Source of the DNA: Diabrotica undecimpunctata
Taxonomy: Eukaryota > Arthropoda > Insecta > Coleoptera > Chrysomelidae
NCBI RefSeq assembly: GCF_040954645.1
Contig: NC_092807.1
Span: forward strand, 4,712,001 to 4,776,000
Direction: 5' to 3'
DNA length: 64,000 nt
A program made the position numbers and the translations under genes. Within the stretch, counting starts at the first letter, position 1. The number at the start of each line of letters is the position of its first letter. Positions 32,771 through 43,688 of the stretch are shown here, one piece after another. The notes under the pieces were generated by a model that was not told the origin of the DNA, made no database searches, and worked only from the letters and a program-made list of their open reading frames with translations.

Positions 32771-33165
32771 TACCTTTTTTTCAAATTCTGAAGTTATCCT
32801 TCGTATTTCTTACAACTATGGACTGCAGAAGTATACGATGAAGACTGCATATGATATCATGATAATTGTAAGAGCTCCAAAAGTTTTCACACGTATCAAA
32901 AACGCCGCAGAAAACATCTTACTTTTGATTAACATCCAGAAAACTAAATACATTCTGGCTATATCAAGACTGCAACAAAATAACTTATAAACTTCTGCTA
33001 CTTCTGGGTTACTGGTAGACAGCAAAATAAGAAAGATAATATACATGATTGAGAGCTGTTATTTTGGCCTTAGACCCTCAACTAAGAGCGAGAAGTGTGT
33101 CAAGAGCAACAAAGAGCAATTACGAATCTTTTTCGAACTCTATAGACTTTTTGCTGATACAGATA
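32771..33165 (+). mobile_element. LINE RT fragment, plus strand
   Basis: Encodes a decayed end of RT: AYDIMIIVRAPKVFTRIKNAAENI (from an ADDI-type motif, Asp pair lost) and LLINIQKTKYILAISR, then after frame changes NKEQLRIFFELYRLFADTDI (compare NFELYQLYTDPDI in the LINE near 6.8 kb). It runs directly into the heptanucleotide array, which occupies the place of the C-terminal coding region. Confidence 0.65.
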
Positions 33166-33170
33166 TCATT

Positions 33171-33422
33171 CTTCTTCTTCCTTCTTCCTTCTTCCTTCTT
33201 CCTTCTTCCTTCTTCCTTCTTCCTTCTTCCTTCTTCCTTCTTCCTTCTTCCTTCTTTCTTCTTCCTTCTTCCTCCTTCCTTCTTCCTTCTTCCTTCTTCC
33301 TTCTTCCTTCTTCCTTCTTCCTTCTTCCTTCTTCCTTCTTCCTTCTTCCTTCTTCCTTCTTCATTCTTCCTTCTTCCTTCTTCTTTCTTCCTTCTTCCTT
33401 CTTCCTTCTTCCTTCTTCCTTC
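33171..33422. repeat. Heptanucleotide microsatellite (TTCCTTC)n, about 250 bp
   Basis: About 36 head-to-tail 7-bp units with a few variants (CTTTCTT, CTCCTTC, CATTCTT). One strand is pure pyrimidine except for a single A. Because 7 is not a multiple of 3, all frames read as a seven-residue repeat (LLPSSFF, or KKEEGRR on the other strand), which creates spurious open frames. Confidence 0.97.
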
Positions 33423-33424
33423 CG

Positions 33425-34490
33425 GATCTGAATCCTTGTTGTTTATCTGAAAAAGTTGTTAGTTTATTTATTTTGTTGGTTAGGACTTTTGTGGTACCTA
33501 CACTTAAGTGGGGTGTTTAGTAGATTTATACCTCTATAATTGTTGGGGTCTTCTTTATCTCCTTTCTTGAACATTGGTATCATTATGCTGTTTCTCTATG
33601 CGTCTGGTATCTTGCAGTTCAATATTAGTTTTTATATAAGTTTTTTCATCTCTAGGGTTATACTTTCTCCTCCGTATTTTAGAAGCTCGTTGGTTATTCC
33701 GTCTGGTCCTGGTGACTTTCTATATTTGAGTGAATATCTTGCTCTACTTCCTGAAAACTGATTTCTATTTCGTGTCTTAATTCAGCTACATTATTGTGTT
33801 GATTATTATTTTCCTTTCCTTTAAACAGTTCCGTCAGGTACCTTTCCCATTTGCTTGCTGGTATGTTATTGTATTCCTTCAATTTTGCCAATTCTTTCCG
33901 TTGGTTTCTTATGAATCTTCATATTTGTTTTTGTGTACCGTAGGAGTCCATTGTTCCCAGTGTTCATTTTTTCTTCTTCTTATCAACTGCTTTGTTTCAT
34001 TTCGCATTTTTCTATAGGTGTCTCGGGATTCTGGAGTATTTGATGTTTTGTACTTTGTTTAGGCCTCTCGTGTTCCTTTACACTTCTGTTTTATTTCTTT
34101 TCTGAACCATGGTTTTTTGTTGTTGTTTCTTTTCTTCAGTATGACTTTACGTTTTCCTAGAGCTTCTGTTGCTGCTTCTTCAATGTTGTTTTTAATTTTC
34201 TCCCAGCTCGCGTTTATATCTTCGATGTCGTCTATTTGTTTCAGCTGTATCTTCTGTGCTAGCCTCCTTTGGTATATTTCTCTTGTAGAGTCGTTCCACA
34301 GTAATTCTAGATTGAATTTTTCGTCGGTGATTTCCTGTAGAAAATGTTTTGGTGTTTTTTTCATTCTTATTTCTGCTAGTACTAGTTTGTGTTCGCTACC
34401 TGCGTCTACTGAGTTTAAAGTTCGGATATCTAGAATTTGCTTGGGGTGAATTTCTCTATTAGTGACTATAAAATCAATCTTGAAAACCAT
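33425..34490 (-). mobile_element. LINE fragment: endonuclease end, linker and RT start, minus strand
   Basis: 34490-34059 encodes FKIDFIVTNREI, VDAGSEHKLVLAEIRMK (an SDH-like catalytic region, here SEH) and the linker, with KKPWFRKEIKQKCKG. It continues (33891-33694) as NNIPASKWERYLTELF and then the RT opening ESPGPDGITNELLKYGG (about 33715-33660). It is truncated at the heptanucleotide array. It is a different family from the GAT-tailed LINEs judging by the linker. Confidence 0.8.
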
Positions 34491-34494
34491 TAAA

Positions 34495-34710
34495 ATAAAT
34501 CGTCTAAGATGAGTAGGTCATATTATGCGGATAGATAAAGTATTTGCATTCTACATGACACGAATGTGGCCGAAAAAGACATTCCGATTATTAAATCAGT
34601 CTATGACCGAACTTAAAATCAATAAATTATTAATCACGGTTAAGAGTAGAAGAGGTCCGGGAAGAAAATTATATTCCTGGCTTAGAAATAAACTTACAAC
34701 ATACTGATAT
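34495..34710 (+). mobile_element. LINE C-terminal fragment, plus strand
   Basis: Encodes NRLRWVGHIMRIDK-like coding and SRRGPGRKLYSWLRNK, the post-RT motifs seen in the (GAA)n-tailed LINEs of this window. It lies head to head with the preceding minus-strand LINE fragment. Confidence 0.55.
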
Positions 34711-35509
34711 GATGTCGAAGATTCTATGTCAATGTCCCGCCTAGCTGAGGAGAATCGTTGAACCTTAGAATAGTTTATTAAGACAGTAACTAAAGCGCCT
34801 ACAAGCTGCTAAGCGTATATACAATAACACATCAAGAAGATTAGAAGAAGATAGCATTTCTGTCATTGTCTTAAATGAACACAAGATCCACGGGATTCAT
34901 TCTCATTTCTAGCGTGGTTATATGCCAATATTATTGTTTTAATCTTTTTTAGTTAGTTTATTATAGTAACGTACGTGTAAGATTCAGCATAAAACATATC
35001 AGAGCAGTTTGGTGATCACGTATTCATTTTCTCAGTATCTCATTATAGTTGTATTTGTTAATGAGTTTAAAGTGGAAAAATCACTTACATATACCTAATC
35101 AATATTAACTTATTATTCATAGATTAACAATAGGTCCATTCATAATAAAAAACAAGAATATCAATGGCAATAAATATACTAGAGATATACTTTAGATAGG
35201 AACATATTCATGAAAATATTTTATACTTTTTTGGGGGCTTTTTTCCAGTACAATTATGATCATTTCAATATTAAAATCATTCAAACTAATTAATTAATAC
35301 AAATTATGAAATGGAATTTTTTATGTATATTTTAATTTATAAATAATTATTATTGGTTTTAGTAATGGAATGGTATTATATTTATTGAAAAATGATTTGC
35401 TCCATCTACAGGTTAATAGCATAAGCAGATAAAAAATATTTCTGCTGTCTACTTGTTAAAATAAAGTCGATAAGGTAGGTAACCGCCTGTCAAATAACCT
35501 TCCATAAGT
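34711..35509. other. RpL27 upstream region
   Basis: AT-rich sequence 5' of RpL27. No further coding content was recognised. Any promoter elements should lie just before the predicted start near 35510; no TATA box is evident there, as is usual for ribosomal protein genes. Confidence 0.4.
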
Positions 35510-35534
35510 CTTTTTCAGCAGTTGTCAAAGCACT
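35510..35534 (+). promoter_or_regulatory. RpL27: Predicted RpL27 transcription start with TOP motif, 5' UTR exon
   Basis: CTTTTTC at 35510 fits a 5' terminal oligopyrimidine start, which places ribosomal protein mRNAs under growth-dependent translational control. The short noncoding exon ends at 35534 before a GTAAGT donor. The intron (35535-35743) ends TTTTTAG, and the next exon begins six bases before the ATG. The start position is inferred. Confidence 0.6.
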
Positions 35535-35749
35535 GTAAGTAAATTTTTACAAATCTTTTATCATCTTTCGAAAATAATTACTTTTTATTAATTTTATATA
35601 AAGTAGACGATAACATTTAACAGTAATAATATTCCTTCATACATATTTTTGTAATAAATACACAATATCACTATTAAATAACTAATGTTTTTAGGGTATA
35701 GGTTATGTTATACCATTTATTAATAAAAGTCTATTATTTTTAGGCCACA

Positions 35750-36723
35750 ATGGGTAAAATAATGAAATCAGGAAAAGTCGTATTGGTCCTCGGGGGCCGA
35801 TACGCCGGCAGAAAAGCCGTAGTCATTAAAACCTACGACGAAGGTACCTCAGATAAACAATACGGGCATGCCTTAGTAGCTGGAATTGATAGGTACCCAA
35901 GGAAAATCCACAAACGTATGGGTAAAGGCAAAATGCACAAGAGGTCCAAGATAAAGCCTTTTATCAAAGTAAGTAAAAATGTTTAAATACAATGAGAATA
36001 CCTTACTAGAGTTTAGCTTGATATGTGTGTTGGTGTGTGTGGCTCTGTGACAAAATCGTATTTTGAATGTTTTTAGTATTCCTTCCATTCGCTAAAAATT
36101 TTACATTTAGGCATACAATGTTATACATTCCTTGACATTGCTTTCTTATGTTCTGGTATTTTGCCTGGTGTATTATTATTTTCTAAGAGATTTTATTTTG
36201 TGATATATTTGTTTTTGCTGTTTTTGTTTATATATAATTCAATCTGATCTTTAGTGACATCTTTTACATACAAATGTTTGGTTTAACATTAAATTTTACA
36301 AAGTTTATAAGATACTTCTTCCATAATACTTAATATAATGATCAGATGTGTATTTTTTTGTATTGTGGTGTTATTTTTTGTATAAATCATCTCTCCCTTT
36401 GAATTGTTTAATTTATTTTTGTTAATTTTTCGTTATGAACAAATATCAAGTTGTTCTATACTATTGTTAAAACCCTCACACTATACTTAAGTCAGAAGGT
36501 TACACGAACTTTACTTTTTATACCTTTCTTTCAGGTATTGAACTACAACCACCTTATGCCCACTAGATACTCTGTAGATTTGGCATCAGACTTGAAAGTT
36601 GTACCCAAGGACCTCAAAGACGCCATGAAGAGGAAGAAGGCTAGATTCCAGACCCGTGTCAAATTCGAGGAAAGGTATAAGCAAGGAAAGAACAAATGGT
36701 TCTTCCAAAAATTGAGGTTCTAG
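35750..36723 (+). CDS. RpL27: 60S ribosomal protein L27 (eL27)
   Basis: Large ribosomal subunit protein eL27. Coding exons are 35750-35968 (73 codons) and 36535-36723 (62 codons plus stop), total 135 residues, the normal family length. The GTAAGT donor and TTTCAG acceptor give a phase-0 intron of 566 bp between FIK and VLNYNH. The N-terminus carries the KOW domain ([20 protein letters not shown]). The C-terminus has the conserved [23 protein letters not shown] and ending KWFFQKLRF. The start is the only Met near the acceptor (ACAATG). A polyadenylation signal AATAAA lies at 36766-36771. The gene is intact, and codon usage is clearly more GC-rich at third positions than the flanks. It acts in the cytoplasm as part of the ribosome. 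Confidence 0.98.
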
Positions 36724-36789
36724 GCTATAGATTTAATTTTATAATTGTACACTTTTTATTTTGAGAATAAAATGTGGATAAATGTTTGT

Positions 36790-37439
36790 GTCTGTTTTTT
36801 GTGGTATTTATTCCAATTTTAGATGTGTATAATATGAAGAATTGTGGTTTTTGTGAATATCTGGCCACTGTTTATATTTTTATGTGCATATTAAAAAGAG
36901 AGATCAATGTTTAAACCTGTCAAGGAGTAAAGTCAGTAGTCGAAGTTCCTGCTATAAGTCTGGTGATTTTATAATTGGCTAGGGTGACCTAACTTTTAGA
37001 TTAATTGTATTACCTAACAAATAAAAATGTTGAAAGATTCTTTTGATTTGGTAATGCATTTAAGATTATGGTTTATTTTTACCAAGCAGTGATAGGAAAT
37101 ATGAACTGGTTATTAAGCACACTAAAGAAAAAAAATAATATTTTCACCAAATCAAAACATACTGAATACAAAAGTGGAATTATTCAGCAATGTTAATGTG
37201 CTGTATTTTCATCATCATTGGCCTGTTCAAGAATTCTCTATTTTGGTCTAGTTTATGTTTTACTTTTCTAATTTTGTAGCTTAAAAACTATGATATCTTG
37301 TTCCTTACATCTAAAACTTCAGTCTTCCCCTTGCCCTATATCCTACTGACATATATTTGCTTACTTTTGTTAGTATTGCATCTTCCATCCTTTCTATATG
37401 TCATATCAAATTTTTATGAAAGTTATATCTGGGTCCTGG
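36790..37439. other. Spacer downstream of RpL27, nothing recognised
   Basis: About 650 bp of AT-rich sequence after the RpL27 polyadenylation site. No coding region or repeat could be supported. Confidence 0.5.
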
Positions 37440-37985
37440 TCTTCTTCTTAACATGTCATACACCAAAGTGCATAGGCGACTATCTCATTACTAGAATTCT
37501 GTTCTTGGCGGCGTGACACAGCTCGCCTGTATTGTGTATTCCTGTCCATTCCTTAATATTTCCTAACCAGGATAATTGTTTGCGGCCGGCTCCTCTCCTA
37601 CCTTCGATCTTCCCTTGTAGGATTAACTGTGGTATTTCATATTTTGCTCCTCTCAATATGTGCCCAAGGTAACCAATCTTGCGTTTTTTAATTAATTTAA
37701 AGAGTTCTCTTTCCACGCCGGCTCTCTTAAGGACGTCATCGTTTCGAACTCTATCCACCCAAGGTATGCGCATCATTCTTCTTAATGGCCACATTTCAAA
37801 TGCTTCAAGTTTGTTGATAGATGTTTTTTTCAAAGTCCACGTTTCCATGCCATAAAGTAAGATGGACCATATGTAGCACTTGACCATTCTGTAGCGTATT
37901 TCGAAATGTAGGTTTTGATTACATAGAAGCGGTCTGAATTTCACAAAAGCTTGTCTTGCCATTTGTATTCGGGTTTTTATGGTAT
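37440..37985 (-). mobile_element. LINE 3' fragment with (GAA)n-like tail, minus strand
   Basis: The open minus-strand region 37962-37480 encodes the post-RT part: MVKCYIWSILLYGMETWTL, LEAFEMWPLRRMMRIPWVDR, RKIGYLGHILRGAKYEIPQL and QGKIEGRRGAGRKQLSWLGN, closing CHAAKNRILVM. The tail is AAGAAGAAG (plus strand CTTCTTCTT, about 37440-37449). It is 5'-truncated. It is the same family as the 8.2, 58.1 and 63.8 kb copies and intact over 160 codons, so relatively young. No target duplication was found. Confidence 0.85.
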
Positions 37986-38108
37986 GTAATTATTTATACA
38001 CCAGATCCCATTTTGTTTTAAACCTTCGTAAATTAATAATTTTTCTTTCAAAGGCAACTAATTGTCAAAAAAAAATTGCAGTAGTTATCTGTTTATCATC
38101 ATTTTAAA

Positions 38109-38253
38109 CATTGAAAGGCAGTAAAAAAGTTTTTACTGGTTTTTTGTAATTGGTACATTTAAATTTATAATAAAATTATCCAAAAGGATTAGTGCATAGA
38201 CAAAATTTAAAGATACCAATTACAAAAAAGAAGTTTTTATACTGCCTTCAATG
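38109..38253. repeat. Small inverted-repeat (MITE-like) element, 145 bp
   Basis: The left arm begins CATTGAAAGGCAGTAAAAAA and includes GTAATTGGTA. The right arm is its inverted copy, running from TACCAATTAC to CCTTCAATG. Arms are about 45 bp with small indels. The superfamily is not assigned because the ends match no known consensus that I can recall and no target duplication stands out. Confidence 0.6.
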
Positions 38254-38695
38254 TAGCTAATTGTTATTCTTCACTCTAAATTACTGTGTTCAGGTTTCAG
38301 TTCCATGTATGGAACTGTTACATACGTGTTTAAAGAAAATGCCGTAAGAATGCAGTGTCTACCTATCTCATGCTGCATTTTTCATAAACTCTATGTAGAT
38401 ACTGCAGTTTTATTTTATTAAGTACAATATTAAAATCAGCTGTTCTGTTTGTGGTATCTACTATGATGATGAACAAGAAATGCTTGTTACTGGAGGGATG
38501 AAGGCTTTATGTTAGAAAAAGAAGATAAGGGTGGTCCACGAAAAAAACGAAATATTCAGTTTTACCTCCAGGGAATGATGGCAAGAAATGTAAAGTATTG
38601 GCTTGTAGCGACAATTTTCCAGAAGAAAGAAGATTATAAATAAATGATCAATTTTGGAATTTATTGTAAAATGAAAGAATAGCATTTGTTTTTTC
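38254..38695. other. Spacer, no assigned feature
   Basis: AT-rich; the stretch near 38430-38650 has weak coding character that may be a 5' extension of the following pseudogene, but no motif supports it. Confidence 0.35.
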
Positions 38696-38696
38696 G

Positions 38697-39215
38697 TTGT
38701 GTAGGAGAACAGATGTTAAAAGAAGAACAACAGCTTCAGAAATAAAAGATTATTCTGTTTTGTGTACTTTTTCTAGGAGTAATGGAGAAAATATGAAGGT
38801 GTGTAAAAAAATTCATGATCATATATTTAGCTTCCATCCTGAAATTGCTCACTATCGTAGGGAACATGCTCATAATCGATTGTACCTTCCGAGCGACATT
38901 AAAGATTTTATAGAAAAGTATCCTCGCATTTTAGTATCAGAATGTATATATCGTTGTGAAATAAAGCTAAAAATTTTCTTTTGATAATCTTGGAAATACA
39001 GAATGCGAAACGTGTGAGGGTTTTAAACTACACGAACATTCCGAGAAGACTACAAAAACTGTTGTACATGGAAAAAACATATAAATGCTGCAGAAGAGTC
39101 CAGACAACTTTACCAAAATCAGAGCTCGAATCTTGAAAAACACACAGTATACGTTTCTACAGACTTGCAGAAGATAATAATGTTACCACGTTTGCCGTTG
39201 TATGGCATGAGCACC
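38697..39215 (+). pseudogene. Degenerate member of a repeated insect gene family, function unknown
   Basis: Pieces in different frames read as one protein: FCRRTDVKRRTTASEIKDY and VCKKIHDHIFSFHPEIAHYR (38697-38984), REHAHNRLYLPSDIKDFIEK, then after a frameshift NTECETCEGFKLHEHSEKTT (38995-39060), then HINAAEESRQLY and STDLQKIIMLPRLPLYG (39080-39210). The HYxREHxxxxYL, CxxC (CETC) and TDLQKxxMLPR motifs are familiar to me from multi-copy uncharacterised proteins in insect genomes that look transposon-derived. I cannot name the superfamily. At least three frame changes make it a pseudogene. Confidence 0.5.
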
Positions 39216-39709
39216 CTCAACTACTTTTATAAATGAATTGATTATACCTAACAAATTAAATTGAAAATAGATCCCAATCCCTCATACTTGTGCGCCTTAA
39301 AAAAATGTGCTTGTATTACAAGCCATCTTATTACAGCTCAAAAATGAGAGAACTTGATTTCTTAAAAAACAAAAGGATAAAAAGTATTTTGGAACGTAAA
39401 AACATGAAAATCCCTCCAAAAAATGTAAATTATTGTAGACAGACAGACAGCTACATAGCGAAAATGCTGGAACTATTTTTTATATAATTTTTTCTAAGCA
39501 ATCCACTTAAGGGCAAGTCTCAAATTGTTAGCACTAACAGAGTATCTGCTTTTTTTATTGATAAATATGAAATATTTACCCAAAACTAAGTTTTTCATAA
39601 ATTCAAACTTAATAAAACAAAAAACCTTCACATATAAGTAACTTTTAAAATCAGGACAGCTTTGCAAAATCAACCTAATTTTTCTCTGTTTCATATTTTG
39701 AGTAGATAC
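39216..39709. other. Spacer, nothing recognised
   Basis: About 0.5 kb of AT-rich sequence up to the hAT element. No feature could be supported. Confidence 0.5.
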
Positions 39710-40283
39710 CAGTAGCGCACCTAGAATTTGTCACTGGGGGGGTTTTGGTTGGTCACCGAATTTTTTTTATGATGTTGTCATCCTGGTGCCTTTAGTAGCA
39801 AACTAATACGCACCTTGATGCGCATCGCCCGCCTTCTTGCATTTTATTCAATTTTCTATTGGCCAAGAGGTCCGAAAATCTCATATAAATATTAAAATGT
39901 TTTTAAATATGGGATTATTCGAATCTCAAGGCAGTCGAAGTCGGTCCTTCACGGACTCTCCTAGAGCACTTCGCTCTAGGGGCTCTGCTTGTTTTTTTTT
40001 TCTTTTAGACTCTGTGGCTGAGTCTTTTCTACCTACAAACCTGAGTTTTATTTAACCTTAACAGTTATAAAACAAATAGATCTCGTCTTTTTCAAGACGA
40101 TATCGAAACATAGAGCGTCCGGAGTGGTAATTTTGATGCTATTTTTCCAAAGTATTACCCGTCCGGTACGACAATGTTACCTCCATTTTGTGTCCTTAAA
40201 ATGGGTGAGTAACAGTGTCGAAGTAGGGCCCTGGGGAGGGGGGTTTAACCCCCCAAACCCCCCACCCCCTGGGTGCGCCACTG
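39710..40283. mobile_element. Non-autonomous hAT element, 574 bp, with 8-bp target duplication
   Basis: The ends CAGTAGCGCACCTAGAATTT (left) and, read inward from the right, CAGTGGCGCACCC match the MITE at 28624, including G/C homopolymer runs and the GTTTTGGTTGGTCACC segment. An exact 8-bp duplication GTAGATAC lies at 39702-39709 and 40284-40291. The internal 0.4 kb encodes nothing recognisable. Relative to the 173-bp MITE it is inverted and longer, so both probably derive from one parent hAT element. Confidence 0.93.
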
Positions 40284-40291
40284 GTAGATAC

Positions 40292-40920
40292 TGTGTTTTC
40301 CTTATAAGGGAAGAATTTGATTAAATGTTTTGTATATTTGGCACTTCTTGTCATGTCTGATTTTAGTTGCTTAATTAATCTCCTGGCAAATGTTAAAATA
40401 GAGATCTTAAGTTTGATGTTTAATAATATGCATGAAAGGTATATTCCTGTTGTCGTCCCTTTTAACATTCATTGTTTGTATCCACAAGTATACTGTCTGA
40501 AAACATAACATCAAAGACTCAAAGAGTACAAATCCTGAAGTCTCTTGGTTTTCTTTAAGTTGAACTTGACTTCCCTCTTGCTTCTTTTGTCTGCCGTTCA
40601 GTTGAACGGGTTTCCATTGTGTTTTCTAAGTATCTGAGTACAATATCATCTGCATATCTAATATTACTTATAATTGTACTGGTAAGAGTAATACCTTTTT
40701 ATCTTTAATATAATTCTGGTAAATTTTATCAGAATACAAGCTGAACAGGAGGGGTGCGAACTCGCGCCTTGTTGCACGCTACGCGTGATTAAGATGCTCT
40801 CTGTTTACTGTTAACTTTCTGATGCTATTATTCTCATTTAGAGTTTGTTTTTTTAGTACTTCGATAATTTTTCAGTAAGTAGTGGACGTTATCGAAAACC
40901 TTTTACTAATCTATAAAATA
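40292..40920 (-). mobile_element. Decayed LINE RT fragment, minus strand
   Basis: On the minus strand, around 40670-40570, NIRYADDIVLRYLENTMET is readable, with the YADD catalytic motif. Upstream there is a decayed LFSLYSDKIYQNYIK-like stretch (about 40750-40700). No termini are recognisable. Confidence 0.6.
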
Positions 40921-42239
40921 GGCGAGCAAGTCTATAGCTACATCCCGCTAAAACGTCCAAGTATCAAACAGTCTTTGAAAGATAATTTCAAGAAATAACA
41001 CTGTAGTTTATAATACTACAGTAAAAGAAAAACGGCAATGCTGAAAAAAAAAAAAACGAAAGACTAAGAATTAATATCAGAAACGAAGACTATGAAAACG
41101 TCTCGTGCACAATGAGATAAAACAGTAGAAAGAAATGTTGATAAAATCTCGAAAGGTAAAAAACAAAGATCTAAAAAGAAATGAATGGATTAGAAAAGCC
41201 AATAAATTGGTAAATGTAACTGAGCAAGTGAGAAAAGTGTATAAAATAGAAATTTGTACGCTACACCACAGAACACATACGACTGAAGAGATTAGGAAGG
41301 CCCATATCTCTGGGAAGGCCTCAGATATGGCCCCTATCCCCTAGAGATTAAGGGACCTTGCCTCAGATAAACTGAAATGGCGATCTTAAAAATGTGGATG
41401 GAAACAGCACTATATAGAGACCACTTGTGAAGACAAGGAAAGTTCTATATTTTTTATAAATTGAATAAGACACGTTAGAGGAGGATAATCATTAATCAAA
41501 TTATTTTATGTTCTCAATGTTTGAACTATTCCTAAACATAGGCCATAGTACATATCATCGAGTTAGAAGTACATATACTATGAACATAGGGCCATGGACG
41601 TATAAACATAGATGGACACAGCAATAAGATAGCTTAAACATACACTGTTTTGAAGCTTCGATATTCCTGGACAAGAGGGTAAAGGGGAGTAAAACGGGTA
41701 TCGATAGACTGTGATACTTCCTCAATGAGCATAAGCGTGCTTGAATTTTTACTCGCGGGGATAATTATTAAGACATTAATAATTGGAAGTAGTAATGATG
41801 TATAAAAACACGTTTTTATAGAAAAATAAAATACAATTTTATTTGCTTTAAAATTATTACAATAAAATATAGTTGAGCTCAAGTTAATTTTTTAATAGGT
41901 ATCAAATAATCCTACGATAAAAAAAAACAATTAAAAAATATACATTTGTCAAATTTAAGTACATACCTATATGTATTGATAATGTATTAAAACATATTTT
42001 TTCAAATTGTGACAAATTTGTTTTAATACAATATGAATAGATTCCTCGTAGTAAGGGTTTCTGCTACAAAAATATTTATTGATCGTTCCAAAGCTCTTGC
42101 TGGCATTTGACATAAAATTATTTGCAAATATACCTACTTATTAAAAAGTAGGCGTGAAAATGTATAAATTATTGGAAAGCTATTTAGCGAACAGAAATAT
42201 TAAAGTAAAAATGGTAAATAGACATAATAGAAGACGTCG
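40921..42239. other. Spacer with one hairpin-like GC patch
   Basis: About 1.3 kb with no firm feature. Near 41295-41345 a GC-richer stretch (GGCCCATATCTCTGGG ... AGATATGGCCCC) can form an imperfect hairpin. The lysine-rich open frame at 41135-41344 overlaps it and has no recognised similarity. Confidence 0.4.
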
Positions 42240-42254
42240 GTCAGAAATAAATTT

Positions 42255-42600
42255 TTATTGATTGCGAAATAAAACAGTCTTAGTAAGAACGCTTCTTATG
42301 CGCACGGTGTTAACATCTAAAGTAGTCTTCGTTTCATGATGAATTCCAATTTTAAAATATTTCTCAAGAACCAATTTTAAAAGTTGCATAAAGTGACCAT
42401 CGATTGCATCTTCATCATACATATGGTCACCAAAATGCTCATAAATTGATTTTGGGACATTTTGTATGGTTTTATTAATCAAAATATTCATAAGGTTTTT
42501 AACTCGTCTGTTGTAGATATTTATAGTTTTATTAAAAAATCTGAAATATTTTTCAGCTTCCTTACAAGTTTTAATAACCAAAAAGGACGCTTTTGAAAGG
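42255..42600 (-). pseudogene. Possible P-element/THAP9-like transposase C-terminus
   Basis: The minus-strand open region ends KTTLDVNTVRIRSVLTKTVL then FRNQ stop. It contains NILINKTIQNVPKSIYEHFG and MQLLKLVLEKYFKIGIHHET. A C-terminus of the form KxxxRxxLxKxVLFxxQ following a 'LVxKYxxIRxH' helix resembles P-element and THAP9-like transposases. No upstream catalytic domain is visible. The assignment is weak; a different insect family cannot be excluded. Confidence 0.35.
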
Positions 42601-42639
42601 TTTTTCTACTGTTTTCTCTGTTGAAGTTTAGAGTAAGTT

Positions 42640-43560
42640 TCATCATTAATCAGTATTATTTGGAAACCTACATAGAAAAATAAATGAGTTTTACATTTGT
42701 ATTTACATTTCACTAATTTATTTGAATTCATGAGAAATATTAAATTAAAAAGCTACTAAACAGATCTTTTTAATCAGATGATGTCTACTTACAATTTAAA
42801 AATGTCTATACTAATTTCATGAACTAATATCTTGTTCAATACATTAATGAATATAAATAAACCCAATGGTACGCCTATGAAAGACATATTTTAAAATGTA
42901 AACAAACAGGCTTTCTCAGTTCCTCATCTTAAATAATGTAAACAAACAGTACTTACAAATTAAATGAGACATTGGGATGTAAATATTTCGTTTTCTTGCA
43001 AATGCAATACTGTAGCACCATTATTATAATATCTTTATTTCACTATTTACAAATATCACTTAAAATACAGCGAAAATATCGAAAAACAACTTTTCCTCAT
43101 ATTGGGTAAAAAGTAAACAAACATGGACATGACATGGAACAGCATTTGAAGTTTGACGTAGAGCCATAAGACAGAGAAATGTAAACACCGTTGCCATTAA
43201 TAAATAGTTTTCAGTGCTTCTACATATAAAATAACTGGTTGATATCTTTTATACGCTATTATTAAATGATACGCACACTATGTGCACACTTGATGTTTTA
43301 ATTACAATTAAATATATTAATATAAGTAATAAATTATTATTTTGGTTTGATAGCACCTGTAGAGTATAAAATAAATATAGTAATATTTTCAGCGATACGT
43401 GAATAAGATATTTTAATAAAAAAACGTGACAACATTTGAAGGTGCTGAGAATGTGACCTAGTCAAATAATTTTGGCTTCACATTTTTATGTAAATAACTG
43501 AGTCCATCTGTGTTTATAGGTCCATGCATAGGGCGAACAACTACTGTCAGCTGTTACTCG
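42640..43560. other. Spacer upstream of ND-B17, nothing recognised
   Basis: About 0.9 kb of AT-rich sequence with scattered TGTAAACAAACA motifs (for example 42896 and 42938). No coding feature could be supported. Confidence 0.45.
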
Positions 43561-43688
43561 ACGTCAAAAATACAACTGTCAATATATTTCAATTCCCAAC
43601 ATAACCTGTAAGATCTTGACCAAAAAAGTAAAATTACGTAATAAACAATAGTTTTTATTTATTAAACAGTAATTTTTTAGATATAAAA

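Noticed and set aside
33045..33450. Long open frames with LLPSSFF or KKEEGRR repeats on both strands
   Set aside because: They are produced by the 7-bp microsatellite reading open in every frame, not by a gene.
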